Shown here piece by piece: positions 38,928 through 47,848 of a DNA stretch of 64,000 nt. Each line of letters begins with the position of its first letter. Within the stretch, counting starts at the first letter, position 1. Both the position numbers and the translations under genes were made by a program. The DNA comes from Candidatus Denitrolinea symbiosum (GTDB lineage Bacteria > Chloroflexota > Anaerolineae > Anaerolineales > Villigracilaceae): positions 1 through 64,000 of the forward strand of contig BLAA01000003.1 in NCBI GenBank assembly GCA_017312345.1, in the 5' to 3' direction. Below the pieces are notes generated by a model. The model searched no databases and was not told where the DNA came from. It worked only from the letters and a program-made list of their open reading frames with translations.

Positions 38928-39122
38928 TCAATCGTCGCCCAGCGCCGCGATGGCGCGCAGCAGGCCGAACACGAGCGCGCCGAGTTTGATTCCTTCGCCG
39001 GCGGTGAGCGCCGTGGACTTTTCGTCGCGTTCCGCGCGGCGGTTGAGAAGCATGGCCGCGAGCAGGCCGGTGAAGGCCCCGATCAACGCGCCCACGAGAA
39101 GGGTTCTTCCTTTGTTTTCCAT
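38928..39122 (-). CDS. YtxH-like small membrane protein
   Basis: 64 residues with one glycine-rich N-terminal membrane helix (about 8-26), a charged segment (RRAERDEK) and a second weaker hydrophobic stretch. It resembles YtxH/general-stress small proteins by layout only. It lies 13 nt after the next gene upstream and shares its operon and terminator. Confidence 0.7.
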   Translation of the reverse strand: MENKGRTLLVGALIGAFTGLLAAMLLNRRAERDEKSTALTAGEGIKLGALVFGLLRAIAALGDD

Positions 39123-39135
39123 AGATCGCTCCAGT

Positions 39136-39561
39136 TCACTTTAGTCCGGTCAGCCGCTTAAGCGCGGCAGAGACGCTCCCCGCCGCCAGGGCCGGCTTGA
39201 CGGCCAGTTCCGCGCCGCGCTTGACGTAGCCTCCGACGCGCCAGACGATCCGCTGCGCGTACCCGCTGTATGGCGGGATGACCGCCAGCAGGCGCGCCAT
39301 CCCATAGACGAGGGCGGCAAAAGCGGCAAGCGCGAGCAATCCCGCGCCGAGGATGGGAATGACCAGCCAGATCGTGGAGACCGCCGCCCAGCGTTCCACG
39401 TCGCCGTTGCCGCGAAAGGTGACGACGGAGACGACGACGATGACCGCCGCGACGACGAGGATCACGGCCAGGATCGGAATCAGAATCTGCGTCCACAATT
39501 GGCGGCGGTGAAGTTGATAGGAGGGGTGTTCCGCGGAAGAGGGGAGGCGCGCTTTTTCCAT
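39136..39561 (-). CDS. Two-helix membrane protein of unknown function
   Basis: 141 residues with two strong membrane helices (about 25-48 and 64-92) and a basic C-terminal amphipathic tail. No family is recognised. It is co-directional with the small YtxH-like gene 13 nt downstream. Confidence 0.75.
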   Translation of the reverse strand: MEKARLPSSAEHPSYQLHRRQLWTQILIPILAVILVVAAVIVVVSVVTFRGNGDVERWAAVSTIWLVIPILGAGLLALAAFAALVYGMARLLAVIPPYSGYAQRIVWRVGGYVKRGAELAVKPALAAGSVSAALKRLTGLK

Positions 39562-39582
39562 GCGGCAATTGTAGCATGAATC

Positions 39583-39615
39583 AGAAGCCAGGTTTCCGGG
39601 AGAAACCTGGCTTCT
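39583..39615 (-). terminator. Hairpin downstream of ftsZ
   Basis: A perfect 13-bp stem (39583-39595 with 39603-39615) and a 7-nt loop lie 20 nt past the ftsZ stop. There is no T run on either side, so it may act as a transcript-end stabiliser or weak terminator for the dcw operon. Confidence 0.55.
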
Positions 39616-39634
39616 TGAAATCCATCGGAATTGT

Positions 39635-40810
39635 TTACCGTCGGTTTCTCAAAAACGTCGGGATGTCGAGGTCGTCGCTGCCGAAGTTGGCGGGCGGAGC
39701 GGGCCTGGGGGACTCCTCCGACCTCGGTTCGCGGGCCGCGCCGACGGAGGCGCTTTCCAGCGGGCGGATGAAATGCGCGGGCTGGGAAATCGGCTCGGAG
39801 CGGCGCACGGCCGCCGGTCGTTCGAGGACGCGCCGGGGCAGTCCGCCGCGCTCGAAGCCGGTGGCGATGACGGTGATGCGGACTTCGTCGCCCATGCTCG
39901 GGTCGATGACCGCGCCGAAGATCAGGTTCACGTCGGGGTGCGCCGTCTCGCGGATGATGGCCGCGGCCTGGTTGACCTCGAAGAGGGTCAGGTTCGAGCC
40001 GCCGGTCACGTTGAAGAGGACGCCGCGCGCGCCGTCAATGGTGATGTCGAGCAGTTGACTCGAGATGGCCTGCTCGGCGGCTTTGCGGGCGCGTTCGTCG
40101 CCCTCGCCGCGGCCGACGGCCATGAGAGCCGCGCCGCCTTCGCCCATGATGGTGCGGACGTCGGCGAAGTCGAGGTTGATGAGGCCGGGCGTGGTGATGA
40201 GCTCGGAGATGCCCTGAATGCCCTGGTGCAGCACTTCGTCCGCCATGCGGAAGGAATCCTGCAGGCTGGCGCGCTTGTCGGCCAGTTGGAGCAGCCGGTC
40301 GTTGGGGATGACGATGAGCGTGTCGGCGTGTTCTTTGAGTTTGCTGATGCCCTGCTCCGCGGACGAGGCGCGCTTCATGCCCTCGAAGGTGAAGGGCCGC
40401 GTCACGACGCCGATGGTCAGCGCGCCCGATTCTTTGGCGATCTGCGAGACGATGGGCGCCGCGCCGGTGCCGGTGCCGCCGCCCATGCCCGCGGTGACGA
40501 ACACCATGTCCGAGCCTTTCAGGACGTTGTACAGTTCGTCGGAGGACTCCTCCGCGGCCTTGCGTCCGATCTCCGGGTCGCCGCCCGCGCCGAGGCCGCG
40601 CGTCAACTTGTCGCCGAGGCGGACTCGGGTCGGCGCCTTCGAAAGGATCAGGGCTTGCGCGTCGGTGTTGACGGAGATGAATTCCACGCCTTGAATGCCT
40701 TCGTCCATCATGCGGTTGACGGCGTTCGAGCCGCCGCCGCCCACGCCGATGACTTTGATGCGTGCGTATGATTCTGTGGATTGGTTTCGGGCAATTTTGT
40801 TCGCGTCCAT
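39635..40810 (-). CDS. ftsZ: Cell division GTPase FtsZ
   Basis: 391 residues. It has the nucleotide motif [13 protein letters not shown], the tubulin signature [10 protein letters not shown] and the T7 loop NLDFADV. A variable Pro/Arg linker precedes the conserved C-terminal peptide [12 protein letters not shown], which binds FtsA and other partners. It forms the Z ring. It is the last gene of the dcw cluster and has its own likely -10 105 nt after ftsA; AAGGAG is the ribosome site. Confidence 0.98.
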   Translation of the reverse strand: MDANKIARNQSTESYARIKVIGVGGGGSNAVNRMMDEGIQGVEFISVNTDAQALILSKAPTRVRLGDKLTRGLGAGGDPEIGRKAAEESSDELYNVLKGSDMVFVTAGMGGGTGTGAAPIVSQIAKESGALTIGVVTRPFTFEGMKRASSAEQGISKLKEHADTLIVIPNDRLLQLADKRASLQDSFRMADEVLHQGIQGISELITTPGLINLDFADVRTIMGEGGAALMAVGRGEGDERARKAAEQAISSQLLDITIDGARGVLFNVTGGSNLTLFEVNQAAAIIRETAHPDVNLIFGAVIDPSMGDEVRITVIATGFERGGLPRRVLERPAAVRRSEPISQPAHFIRPLESASVGAAREPRSEESPRPAPPANFGSDDLDIPTFLRNRR

Positions 40811-40828
40811 AGGGCTTCTCCTTTTGCG

Positions 40829-40834
40829 ATTATA
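40829..40834 (-). promoter_or_regulatory. Likely -10 box of an ftsZ promoter
   Basis: TATAAT on the minus strand, preceded by TG, 18 nt before the ftsZ ATG. The -35 region is weak. It would allow extra ftsZ expression beyond the cluster promoter. Confidence 0.55.
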
Positions 40835-40915
40835 CAGGCAAAATTAATTTGCGAGCAGGGTAAAAAGTACTCTCGAAATCTTAAAAGTCCAAAAGGCTTT
40901 CAGGATTTCGGAACG

Positions 40916-42154
40916 TTACGGCAGCAGTCTCTTGATCCATTCTTTGATGTGGGCAAAGGCCATATTCGGTTCTCCTTTCGCGCGGCGCTTCCGGCCGCGC
41001 GTCGGATTCGTCTCGCCTCCGTGCGCGTGGAAGCCCCAATAGAGGAGTCCCACGCTGGTGGAAAAAGCGGGCGAGTTCAATTTGTCCACCAGGCCGACGA
41101 GGTTCTCGGGCTGCGCGGCGCGCGCCGGGACGCCCATCACGCTGGAGGCGAGGCGCTTGATGCCGGGCAGCATGGAAACGCCGCCGGTCAACACGATGCC
41201 GGCCGGCAGGAGGCCGTCGTAGCCGGAGCGTTTGATCTCCTGATGGATGAGTTTGAAAATTTCCGTCACGCGTTCTTCGATGATGTGCGACAGGTCCTGC
41301 CGGTTGATCTGCACCGCGTGATCCTCGCCGAAGGGACGGATGTTGAAATATTCCTCGGGGCCGATCTCGCTGCGCAGCGCGTGCCCCTGCTGTTTCTTCA
41401 CTTCCTCGGCCTGGCTCACCGGCAGGCGCAGGCCGTGCGCGATGTCCTGCGTGACGTGATTCCCGCCGACGGCCAGCACCATCGTGTGCCACACGTTGCC
41501 GCCGACGTAGATCGCCAGGTCGGTCGTCCCGCCGCCGATGTCGCAGACGGCCACGCCCATCTCGCGCTCCTGCTCGGTCAAGGTCACTTCGCCGGAGGCC
41601 AGCGGGTTCAACACGAACTGCATATCCTTCACTCCGGCCGCGGCCACGCATTGGCGCAGGTTGTCCATCGTCGCGGCCGAGGCGGTGATGATGTGCGTCT
41701 CCACTTCCAATTTGTAGCCGTGCAGGCCGATGGGCTGGCGGATGCCGTCCTGCCCGTCAATGGCGAAGCCGCGCGTGATGACGTGGACGATCTCGCGGTC
41801 CGAGGGGATGGCGATGGCGCGCGCGCCGTCGAGGGCGTTGAACACGTCCAGTTCGTCCACCACCCCGCCGGTGATTCCCGAAGCGCCGCGGCTGTTCACC
41901 GACGAAACATGCGCGCCCGCCAAACTCACCAGCGCGCTTGTGATCTCCAGTCCCGAAGTATGCTCGGCGCGCTGCACCGAACGGCGGATGGCCTGCGTGG
42001 CCGCGTTCAGGTCCACGATGTTGCCCTTCTTGATACCCTCCGACGGTTCGATGCCCACGCCCAAAATGCGGATGGAGGCGGCGTCTTCCACGCGCCCAAC
42101 CAGCGTGCAAATCTTCGTCGTGCCAACGTCAATGCCTACTACAATCTCTTCCAT
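40916..42154 (-). CDS. ftsA: Cell division protein FtsA
   Basis: 412 residues from ATG 42154, where MEEIVVGIDVGTTKICTLVG begins with the actin-fold phosphate-1 motif. VAVCDIGGGTTDLAIYVGG (phosphate 2) and GIVLTGGVSMLPGI (adenosine motif) follow. The C-terminal amphipathic helix (AFAHIKEWIKRLLP) tethers it to the membrane. It anchors FtsZ. The start is 1 nt after the ftsQ stop. Confidence 0.97.
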   Translation of the reverse strand: MEEIVVGIDVGTTKICTLVGRVEDAASIRILGVGIEPSEGIKKGNIVDLNAATQAIRRSVQRAEHTSGLEITSALVSLAGAHVSSVNSRGASGITGGVVDELDVFNALDGARAIAIPSDREIVHVITRGFAIDGQDGIRQPIGLHGYKLEVETHIITASAATMDNLRQCVAAAGVKDMQFVLNPLASGEVTLTEQEREMGVAVCDIGGGTTDLAIYVGGNVWHTMVLAVGGNHVTQDIAHGLRLPVSQAEEVKKQQGHALRSEIGPEEYFNIRPFGEDHAVQINRQDLSHIIEERVTEIFKLIHQEIKRSGYDGLLPAGIVLTGGVSMLPGIKRLASSVMGVPARAAQPENLVGLVDKLNSPAFSTSVGLLYWGFHAHGGETNPTRGRKRRAKGEPNMAFAHIKEWIKRLLP

Positions 42155-42155
42155 G

Positions 42156-43121
42156 TCATTGTCCCAAACGATAGTATGGGGCGTTCGGATACGCCACATT
42201 GATAAATACCGGCGTGATGCCGCGTTGCAGTGTCGCGTCCACGAGCGCGGCATAGACGCGCAGTTTGACGTCCGTCTGCGCGGGGTTCGCGCCAAACCAG
42301 ACCGTCCAGCCGCGCGCGTCCACCCAGCCGAGTCCGTACTTCGGGTCGTACATCAACGCCGAGCCCTGCGGGACGTTCGGCGCCAGCAGGCGGATGGATT
42401 CGACGATCCCCGGCGACACATACGGGACGGGCGCCAGCGGGTCTGTCATGGACTTCGGGCCGGTCGGCGGCGACCCCGAGGCGCTGACCACCACCAGGCC
42501 GCTCCGCTCGCCGCGCGGACGGAAGATGACGCCCTGCGCGTCCACCCAGGCGTAGCGGCCGTCCTGCTCCCAGCGGATGACTGGCTGCCGCTCCACGATG
42601 CGCGCGACGACGCGGTTCGGCAACTCCACCGAGACCTTCGCCGAGACGATCTCCGGGAAATGGAGCCGCAAGTCCGTCTCCACTTCGGAGGGGACGACCA
42701 GGAAGATGGGCGCGTCGTTCAAATGCAGCGCGGACTCCACTTCGTCCGCCGTGAGCGCCTGGTTGCCGACCAGAGAGGCCGCCGCGACGCGGAAGTCGGG
42801 CAGAGTCCAGGCGAAGTAGATCCCTGCGCCGAGCAAGGCTGTGAGGAAGAACGACAGCAGCCTCCAGCCGACGCGGATGCGCGGCATCGTCGGCGCCTGA
42901 AGTTGACCTGCGGCGGGCGCGGCCGCGGCCACGGCGTCGTAGCGGCGGACGGGTTTAGGTTCGGCGCGGCGCGTCGAGGCGTCAAGCGTCACGCCGCGGC
43001 GCGGCAGGGCGAAGGTCGGGAGCGAGGCGCGCTTCGGGACGCGCGTCAGGCGGCGGTTTTCCTGTTCCTTCCGCCGCGCCCGCACGAGGTCCGAACGGCT
43101 GCGAGTGTCTTTGTCGCTCAC
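42156..43121 (-). CDS. ftsQ: Cell division protein FtsQ/DivIB
   Basis: 321 residues from GTG 43121, which overlaps the ddl stop by 4 nt (GTGA). A long basic cytoplasmic tail of about 85 residues is followed by one membrane helix (LLSFFLTALLGAGIYFAWTL). A POTRA domain (FRVAAASLVGNQALTADEV) and the beta domain come next. It is part of the divisome FtsQLB complex. Confidence 0.92.
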   Translation of the reverse strand: MSDKDTRSRSDLVRARRKEQENRRLTRVPKRASLPTFALPRRGVTLDASTRRAEPKPVRRYDAVAAAAPAAGQLQAPTMPRIRVGWRLLSFFLTALLGAGIYFAWTLPDFRVAAASLVGNQALTADEVESALHLNDAPIFLVVPSEVETDLRLHFPEIVSAKVSVELPNRVVARIVERQPVIRWEQDGRYAWVDAQGVIFRPRGERSGLVVVSASGSPPTGPKSMTDPLAPVPYVSPGIVESIRLLAPNVPQGSALMYDPKYGLGWVDARGWTVWFGANPAQTDVKLRVYAALVDATLQRGITPVFINVAYPNAPYYRLGQ

Positions 43122-44236
43122 GCGTCCCTCCGAAATTCGCGGACGGTGGCGTCGCGTTCCGCCTTGCGTTCGAGCGCAAGTTGGATGAGACGGTCCACCA
43201 GTTCGGGATACGAAACGCCGCTGGCGTTCCACAGTTTCGGGTACATGCTGATGCTGGTAAAGCCAGGCAGGGTGTTGAGTTCGTTGAGGATCACCCGTCC
43301 CGTTTCTTTTTCGAGGAAGAAATCAACCCGCGCCATTCCCGCGCAGTCAACGGCTTTGTAGGCGCGCAGGGCGAGTTCGCGGACCCGCTCCGCGGCCGCT
43401 TCGGGAATCTGCGCGGGGATGACCAGTCCGCTCGTGCCGTCCACGTATTTCGATTCGTACGAGTAAAATTCTCGGCTCGGCAGCACTTCGCCGCATACCG
43501 AGACGACGGGATCGTCGTTGCCCAACACGCTGATCTCGATCTCGCGGGCGTCCACGCCGCGCTCCACGAGGACGCGGCGGTCGAAGGACGCGGCTTCCAT
43601 CAGGCCTTCGCCCAAATCCGAGCGGTTATTGCACTTGGAGATTCCCACCGAGGAGCCGAGGTTGGCGGGTTTGACGAACAGCGGATACGCCCCCAGCGCC
43701 TCCGCCCTGCGGATGGCCGCGTCCATGTCCCGTTGGATCTCGGCGCGGCGCAGCACAACCCAGTCCGTCACGGGGATGTCGTTGGCGCGCATCACGTCTT
43801 TGAAGACGCCCTTGTCCATGCCCACCGCCGAACCGACCACGCCCGCGCCCACGTAGGCCGCGTCCGCGAGTTCGAAAAGTCCCTGCACCGTGCCGTCTTC
43901 GCCGAACGAACCGTGCAGGACGGGGAAGAAGACGTCAATATCCGAAAGTTTCACGCGCTTCGAGTCGCGCAGCGCGTAGAGACCGGGATGGTCGGGTTCG
44001 GGGAACATGAAAGCGCGGTCGAGGGATTCGGTCTCGTTTTGCTCCAGCGCCGCGAGGGCGTTTTCTCCCGTCAACCAGTTCCCCGCGTGCGTGATGCCGA
44101 CCGGGAAGACCTCGTATTTCGACGGGTCCAGCGCGGCGATCACCGAGCGCGCCGACATGAGCGAGACTTCATGCTCGCCGGAGCGTCCGCCGAAGAGGAC
44201 GGCAATTCGTAAACGGGAAGGGTTGGTTGAGATCAT
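43118..44236 (-). CDS. ddl: D-alanine--D-alanine ligase
   Basis: 372 residues from ATG 44236. It has the N-terminal FGGRSGEHEVSLMSA, the ATP-grasp core VGSAVGMDKGVFKDV and VKPANLGSSVGI, and the C-terminal ARVDFFLE and NELNTLPGFTS. It makes D-Ala-D-Ala for MurF. The sequence directly upstream of the ATG is a 7-nt repeat array with no Shine-Dalgarno, and the nearest upstream gene is an inserted four-helix-bundle ORF. Its translation initiation may therefore differ from that of other dcw genes. Confidence 0.96.
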   Translation of the reverse strand: MISTNPSRLRIAVLFGGRSGEHEVSLMSARSVIAALDPSKYEVFPVGITHAGNWLTGENALAALEQNETESLDRAFMFPEPDHPGLYALRDSKRVKLSDIDVFFPVLHGSFGEDGTVQGLFELADAAYVGAGVVGSAVGMDKGVFKDVMRANDIPVTDWVVLRRAEIQRDMDAAIRRAEALGAYPLFVKPANLGSSVGISKCNNRSDLGEGLMEAASFDRRVLVERGVDAREIEISVLGNDDPVVSVCGEVLPSREFYSYESKYVDGTSGLVIPAQIPEAAAERVRELALRAYKAVDCAGMARVDFFLEKETGRVILNELNTLPGFTSISMYPKLWNASGVSYPELVDRLIQLALERKAERDATVREFRRDA

Positions 44237-44257
44237 ATTGCGTATTGCGTAATGCGT
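44237..44257. repeat. 7-nt tandem array (left arm) against the ddl start codon
   Basis: Three 7-mers (ATTGCGT twice, then AATGCGT) plus a partial unit. The array touches the ddl ATG and sits exactly where a ribosome site should be. Its units match those of the array at 44768-44802 in inverted orientation (consensus GCGTANY). Confidence 0.9.
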
Positions 44258-44264
44258 AACTGAT

Positions 44265-44762
44265 TTATGGTAATGAAGCTTTCTCAAGGAGTTGGTCAAG
44301 GGTTAATTCGGGTCCAGTGAAATATTGCGCTTGCTCCTCACGGATATTTCTGCCGCGTTCCTTTGGCGTCATGGTCAAGAGTAGTCGAATGCTTTGCGTC
44401 AAAAGTTGTATGCGATGAAAAGCGACTTTCTCACTCAAAACATGGCGACCTTTGTAATACCAATCTCTGCTCTCGCGCGCCGAACCAAGAGAATATTCCA
44501 TGAATCGTGCGCGATCTTTGCCTGAACTGCGCGAATATCCTTCTGCTATATTCACGCTGACTGAGCCAACTGCCTCGTAAAGTTGATCAGATAATTTGAT
44601 CGTCCTTCGGTCTGCGACAAGTTTGGTCGCATCGAACCAGGATAATTCGCCAAGAAAGAGCGCAATGCGATATACCGTCATCTTCCAAAGAACATCGTCT
44701 TTGAAATCGGCGGGAACTTTCTCCATCCATTCTTGAAAATTAGTAAAAGATTCCATCGTCAT
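44265..44762 (-). CDS. Four-helix-bundle protein (23S rRNA intervening-sequence protein / S23 family)
   Basis: 165 residues. The family core is clear: LSDQLYEAVGSVSVNIAEG, then SRSSGKDRARFMEYSLGSARES, both in helices. Members are encoded in 23S rRNA intervening sequences and as free genes, and are structurally related to the Avd subunit of diversity-generating retroelements. Their function is unsettled. This copy is the only non-envelope gene in an otherwise tight dcw cluster. It is flanked on both sides by inverted 7-nt arrays, which suggests the gene and arrays arrived as one unit. Met3 is an alternative start; no strong ribosome site is visible. Confidence 0.9.
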   Translation of the reverse strand: MTMESFTNFQEWMEKVPADFKDDVLWKMTVYRIALFLGELSWFDATKLVADRRTIKLSDQLYEAVGSVSVNIAEGYSRSSGKDRARFMEYSLGSARESRDWYYKGRHVLSEKVAFHRIQLLTQSIRLLLTMTPKERGRNIREEQAQYFTGPELTLDQLLEKASLP

Positions 44763-44767
44763 CGCTC

Positions 44768-44802
44768 ATTACGCAATACGTACTACGCACTACGCGCTAC
44801 GC
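44768..44802. repeat. 7-nt tandem array (right arm) containing the murB stop codon
   Basis: Five 7-mers of the form NNTACGY (for example ACTACGC twice). On the minus strand the unit GCGTAGC provides the TAG that ends murB (44797-44799). It is inverted relative to the array at 44237-44257. Confidence 0.9.
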
Positions 44803-45714
44803 ATCCCATTCGCCAATCATCTCGATTTCCAATTCCAACATCACTCCAAACTCATCCTTTACTTTCTTCTGCACGAGTTCGATCAGCGCGCGGATGTCGC
44901 CCTCTTTCGTCTCGCCGTGATTGACGAAAAAATTTCCATGTACCGCGCTGATCTCCGCGTTGCCGACACGCGCGCCTTTCAAACCCGCGGCTTCGACGAG
45001 CCTCCCCGCGAAATCGCCCGGCGGATTCTTGAACATCGAACCCATGCTGGCGCCCGGCGGCTGCGTGGACTTGCGGCGCTGTACGAATTGTCCGATTGTA
45101 GCAGACACATCCGCGGCGGTCGCATTTTTTAAACCAAACGCCGCGGAGAGAATCACGGCCCGCGCAGCGCCGCGCTTCAAGACGCTGGAACGGTAACCGT
45201 ATTCCATTTGGTCCGCCGTCCATGTTTCGCGGCCGCGCCCGGTGAGCAATTCTGTCTCGATGAGACTGCCGGCCACGTCCCCGCCGAATGCGCCCGCGTT
45301 GCCGTAGACCGCGCCGCCGAGCGTGCCGGGGATGGCGGAGGCCCACTCGAGTCCCGACAGTCCCTGCGACGCGCAGCGGTTGGCGAGATTGCTGAACACG
45401 ACGCCCGATTCCGCCCGGACCTTCGGCCGTTCGCCCGTCTCGAAGCGGACAGCCTTCGCCCGGTTCAACACGACGACGCCGCGCACGCCCCGGTCGCTGA
45501 CGAGGACGTTCGATCCGCCGCCGAGGATAAAATACGGCGCGTCCATCGCCCATAATTGAGAGACCGCGTCCGCCAGCTCGTCCGCGGATTTGACAACGAC
45601 GAGCGCGTCCGCCGGGCCGCCGATGCGCGCGGAGGTATACGGCGCAAGCGTCACGTTCTCTTGCAGCCGCTCTCCAAAGACAGCGCGCAGATCGGCGATC
45701 GTCGGCATCCTCAT
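44797..45714 (-). CDS. murB: UDP-N-acetylenolpyruvoylglucosamine reductase
   Basis: 305 residues of the short (type II-like) MurB class. It has the FAD-binding YTSARIGGPADALVVV and ILGGGSNVLVSD, LEWASAIPGTLGGAVYGNAGAFGG, the catalytic YGYRSSVLK, PPGASMGSMFKNP and the C-terminal Glu region LELEIEMIGE. It reduces the enolpyruvyl ether in peptidoglycan precursor synthesis. Its stop codon and last residue lie in the 7-nt array. It starts 2 nt after the small ORF upstream. An alternative start is the ATG two codons downstream. Confidence 0.96.
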   Translation of the reverse strand: MRMPTIADLRAVFGERLQENVTLAPYTSARIGGPADALVVVKSADELADAVSQLWAMDAPYFILGGGSNVLVSDRGVRGVVVLNRAKAVRFETGERPKVRAESGVVFSNLANRCASQGLSGLEWASAIPGTLGGAVYGNAGAFGGDVAGSLIETELLTGRGRETWTADQMEYGYRSSVLKRGAARAVILSAAFGLKNATAADVSATIGQFVQRRKSTQPPGASMGSMFKNPPGDFAGRLVEAAGLKGARVGNAEISAVHGNFFVNHGETKEGDIRALIELVQKKVKDEFGVMLELEIEMIGEWDA

Positions 45715-45716
45715 CC

Positions 45717-45914
45717 CTATATCTTCGTCAAATGGACGATCAACTTCTCGACCGCCGCCTTGTATTTCGCGCCCTTCGCGATCCTGCGAAGTTTGCTCGC
45801 CTTCTTCCTGCCCTCGCTGCGGATGGCTTCCGTATTGATCAGCGCCATCTTGAGCGGAGGCAGGGCCAGCGCGTCGGATTCAAAGCGGCGGGTTTCCGAT
45901 TTCGATTTTTTCAT
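45717..45914 (-). CDS. Small basic protein of unknown function between murC and murB
   Basis: 65 residues, rich in Lys and Arg, with a Leu/Ala-rich C-terminal helix (KAAVEKLIVHLTKI) and no membrane segment. A strong ribosome site (GAGGAG) precedes the ATG. The gene fits exactly between murC (6 nt) and murB (2 nt), which argues that it is real and co-expressed. No family is recognised. Confidence 0.65.
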   Translation of the reverse strand: MKKSKSETRRFESDALALPPLKMALINTEAIRSEGRKKASKLRRIAKGAKYKAAVEKLIVHLTKI

Positions 45915-45920
45915 GGCTCC

Positions 45921-47318
45921 TCACTTCTCGCGTTTCCGCAATCCGGCCAGCGCGTCCGCGCCGACCCGGTCGGCGTCGCCCGCGGAGAGGACGATCAACG
46001 CGTCGCCGGGGCGTAGATGTTCGAGCAGGTAACGGGTCGCGTCGTCGAGCGTGGCGGCGAAATGCGCCGAGGGATGGCGCATGGAACTGACGACCATCGC
46101 GCTGGTGAAATCCTGCGCGGCCTCGCGCGAGGCGTAGACTTCAGTGACGATGACTTCGTCGGCGTCGTCGAAGGCCGTGACGAACCGCTCGAAGAGCGCC
46201 TGCGTGCGCGAGTAGGTGTGCGGCTGCCAGAGCGCCCAGACGCGGCGGCCGGGATAGCGCGCCCGCGCCGCGGCCAGCGCGGCCCGAATCTCGGTGGGAT
46301 GATGACCGTAATCGTTGACGACGACGACGCCGTCCGCCTCGCCCAGGACCTCGAAGCGGCGCGCCGCGCCGCGGAATTCTCCCAGCGCCTCGGCCGCCTT
46401 CTTCGGCGGGAGTCCCATCAACGAGACGACCGCCAGCGCGGCTAATGAATTTTGGACGTTATGGACGCCCGGCGCCTGCAGCGAGACGGGGATGGCCTCG
46501 GTCTCGGGGAAGAGGTTGGAGACGGCCTCGAAATCGAATCCGCCGCGCGTGTTGGGACGGAGGTTGCGCGCCATCATCCAGTGCGGCGCATTGAGCGTGC
46601 TTTCGCCCTGCAAGCCGTAAGCCACCACGCGGCGACCGGACTTCCGCGCCTCGTTCATCAACGCGCTGGCCGCGGCGTCGTCGAGACAGGCCACGAGCGC
46701 GCCGTCCGCGGGCAGCAGGTCAACGAATTGCGCGAAGGCCGCGTACATATCCTCGAAGGTCGGATAGCAATCGGGATGGTCGTGTTCGATGTTGGTGACC
46801 ACGGCGTAGAACGGCTTCAAGCCGAGGAACATGCGGTCGTACTCGTCCGCTTCGATGACGAAGGCTTTGCCGCGCCCGGCGTGCGCGTTGGTCTTCAGGT
46901 TGGCGACAGTGGAGCCGACGATGAACGACGGGTCGCGTCCGAGCGCGAACAGAGTCCAGGCGATCATGGCGGTGGTGGTGGTCTTGCCGTGCGCGCCGGC
47001 CACGGCGATGCCGATCTTGTCTTCCATGAGTTGACCGAGGAACTCGGCGCGTTTGTAGACCGGGATGCCGCGCGCCCGCGCCTCGAGCGCTTCGGGGTTG
47101 TCGTCGCCGATGGCCGAGGAACGCACCACCCAGTCCGCGCCCGAAACGTTCCGGGCGTCGTGACCGAGGAAGACGGTCGCGCCGTCGGCTTGCAGCTTCC
47201 CGGCAAACGGCGAGAGGACGCGGTCCGAGCCGGAGACGGTATATCCCATCTCCAGCAGGAGGCGCGCGATGGCAGAAATTCCGCTCCCGCCGATGCCGAT
47301 GAAGTGGACGTGTGTCAT
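45921..47318 (-). CDS. murC: UDP-N-acetylmuramate--L-alanine ligase
   Basis: 465 residues. The N-terminal Rossmann motif is FIGIGGSGISAIARLL, the ATP loop GAHGKTTTTAMI, and the central Mur stretch NIEHDHPD. The C-terminal domain includes NDYGHHPTEI and ALWQPHTYSRTQ. It adds the first residue of the stem peptide. Confidence 0.98.
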   Translation of the reverse strand: MTHVHFIGIGGSGISAIARLLLEMGYTVSGSDRVLSPFAGKLQADGATVFLGHDARNVSGADWVVRSSAIGDDNPEALEARARGIPVYKRAEFLGQLMEDKIGIAVAGAHGKTTTTAMIAWTLFALGRDPSFIVGSTVANLKTNAHAGRGKAFVIEADEYDRMFLGLKPFYAVVTNIEHDHPDCYPTFEDMYAAFAQFVDLLPADGALVACLDDAAASALMNEARKSGRRVVAYGLQGESTLNAPHWMMARNLRPNTRGGFDFEAVSNLFPETEAIPVSLQAPGVHNVQNSLAALAVVSLMGLPPKKAAEALGEFRGAARRFEVLGEADGVVVVNDYGHHPTEIRAALAAARARYPGRRVWALWQPHTYSRTQALFERFVTAFDDADEVIVTEVYASREAAQDFTSAMVVSSMRHPSAHFAATLDDATRYLLEHLRPGDALIVLSAGDADRVGADALAGLRKREK

Positions 47319-47323
47319 GGCAA

Positions 47324-47848
47324 TTAAACGTAGACGACCAGGATAAAAATGAGGACGATGATGACCGCGAAGTAGATGCCCGGCTCGCCGAGTAAATGCG
47401 GCGGCATGTATTCGAGCATTTTGTCAATCACCGCTTGTACGTTCTGTTTAGCCGGCTGCACAAACCCGCCGGGATATCCGGCTTCGGCCCAATAAGACCA
47501 GAATGTGCCCATCACCAGATACCCGTTGATGGCGCCGAGAAAAAGACCGAAGAGCGCGTCCTGCAAACGCTCGCGGCGCGCGCCGGCCTGCAAACGCGCC
47601 ACGCTGATGACGGTCTGATAGCCGAAATACGTCAATACGCCCAGCACGGCGGAACGGATCCAGAACAGAGTCAGGTCCCCATCGGGCAGATCCTTGACCA
47701 TCGGCGCGAATTGGTGAAGCAGGAAATTAAGCGCCACCGCCACCACCACGGCAAAGCCAACCAGGAGTTCCTTGGCCCAGCCGCGCAACATGCCGATGAC
47801 CGCGAACAGAATCACATACATCCAGAAGATAAACACTATGCTGATCAT
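47324..47848 (-). CDS. CvpA-like membrane protein
   Basis: 174 residues with four to five membrane helices, including AVIGMLRGWAKELLVGFAVVVAV at the start, in the style of the CvpA/colicin V production family. It overlaps the murG stop-start region by 4 nt upstream and precedes murC by 5 nt. CvpA proteins have been tied to envelope integrity; the position inside the dcw cluster fits that. The family assignment is from pattern, not alignment. Confidence 0.7.
   Translation of the reverse strand: MISIVFIFWMYVILFAVIGMLRGWAKELLVGFAVVVAVALNFLLHQFAPMVKDLPDGDLTLFWIRSAVLGVLTYFGYQTVISVARLQAGARRERLQDALFGLFLGAINGYLVMGTFWSYWAEAGYPGGFVQPAKQNVQAVIDKMLEYMPPHLLGEPGIYFAVIIVLIFILVVYV

Noticed and set aside
44237..44802. 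Repeat arrays as a CRISPR
   Set aside because: Units are 7 nt with no spacers and no cas genes; the pattern is a tandem microrepeat.
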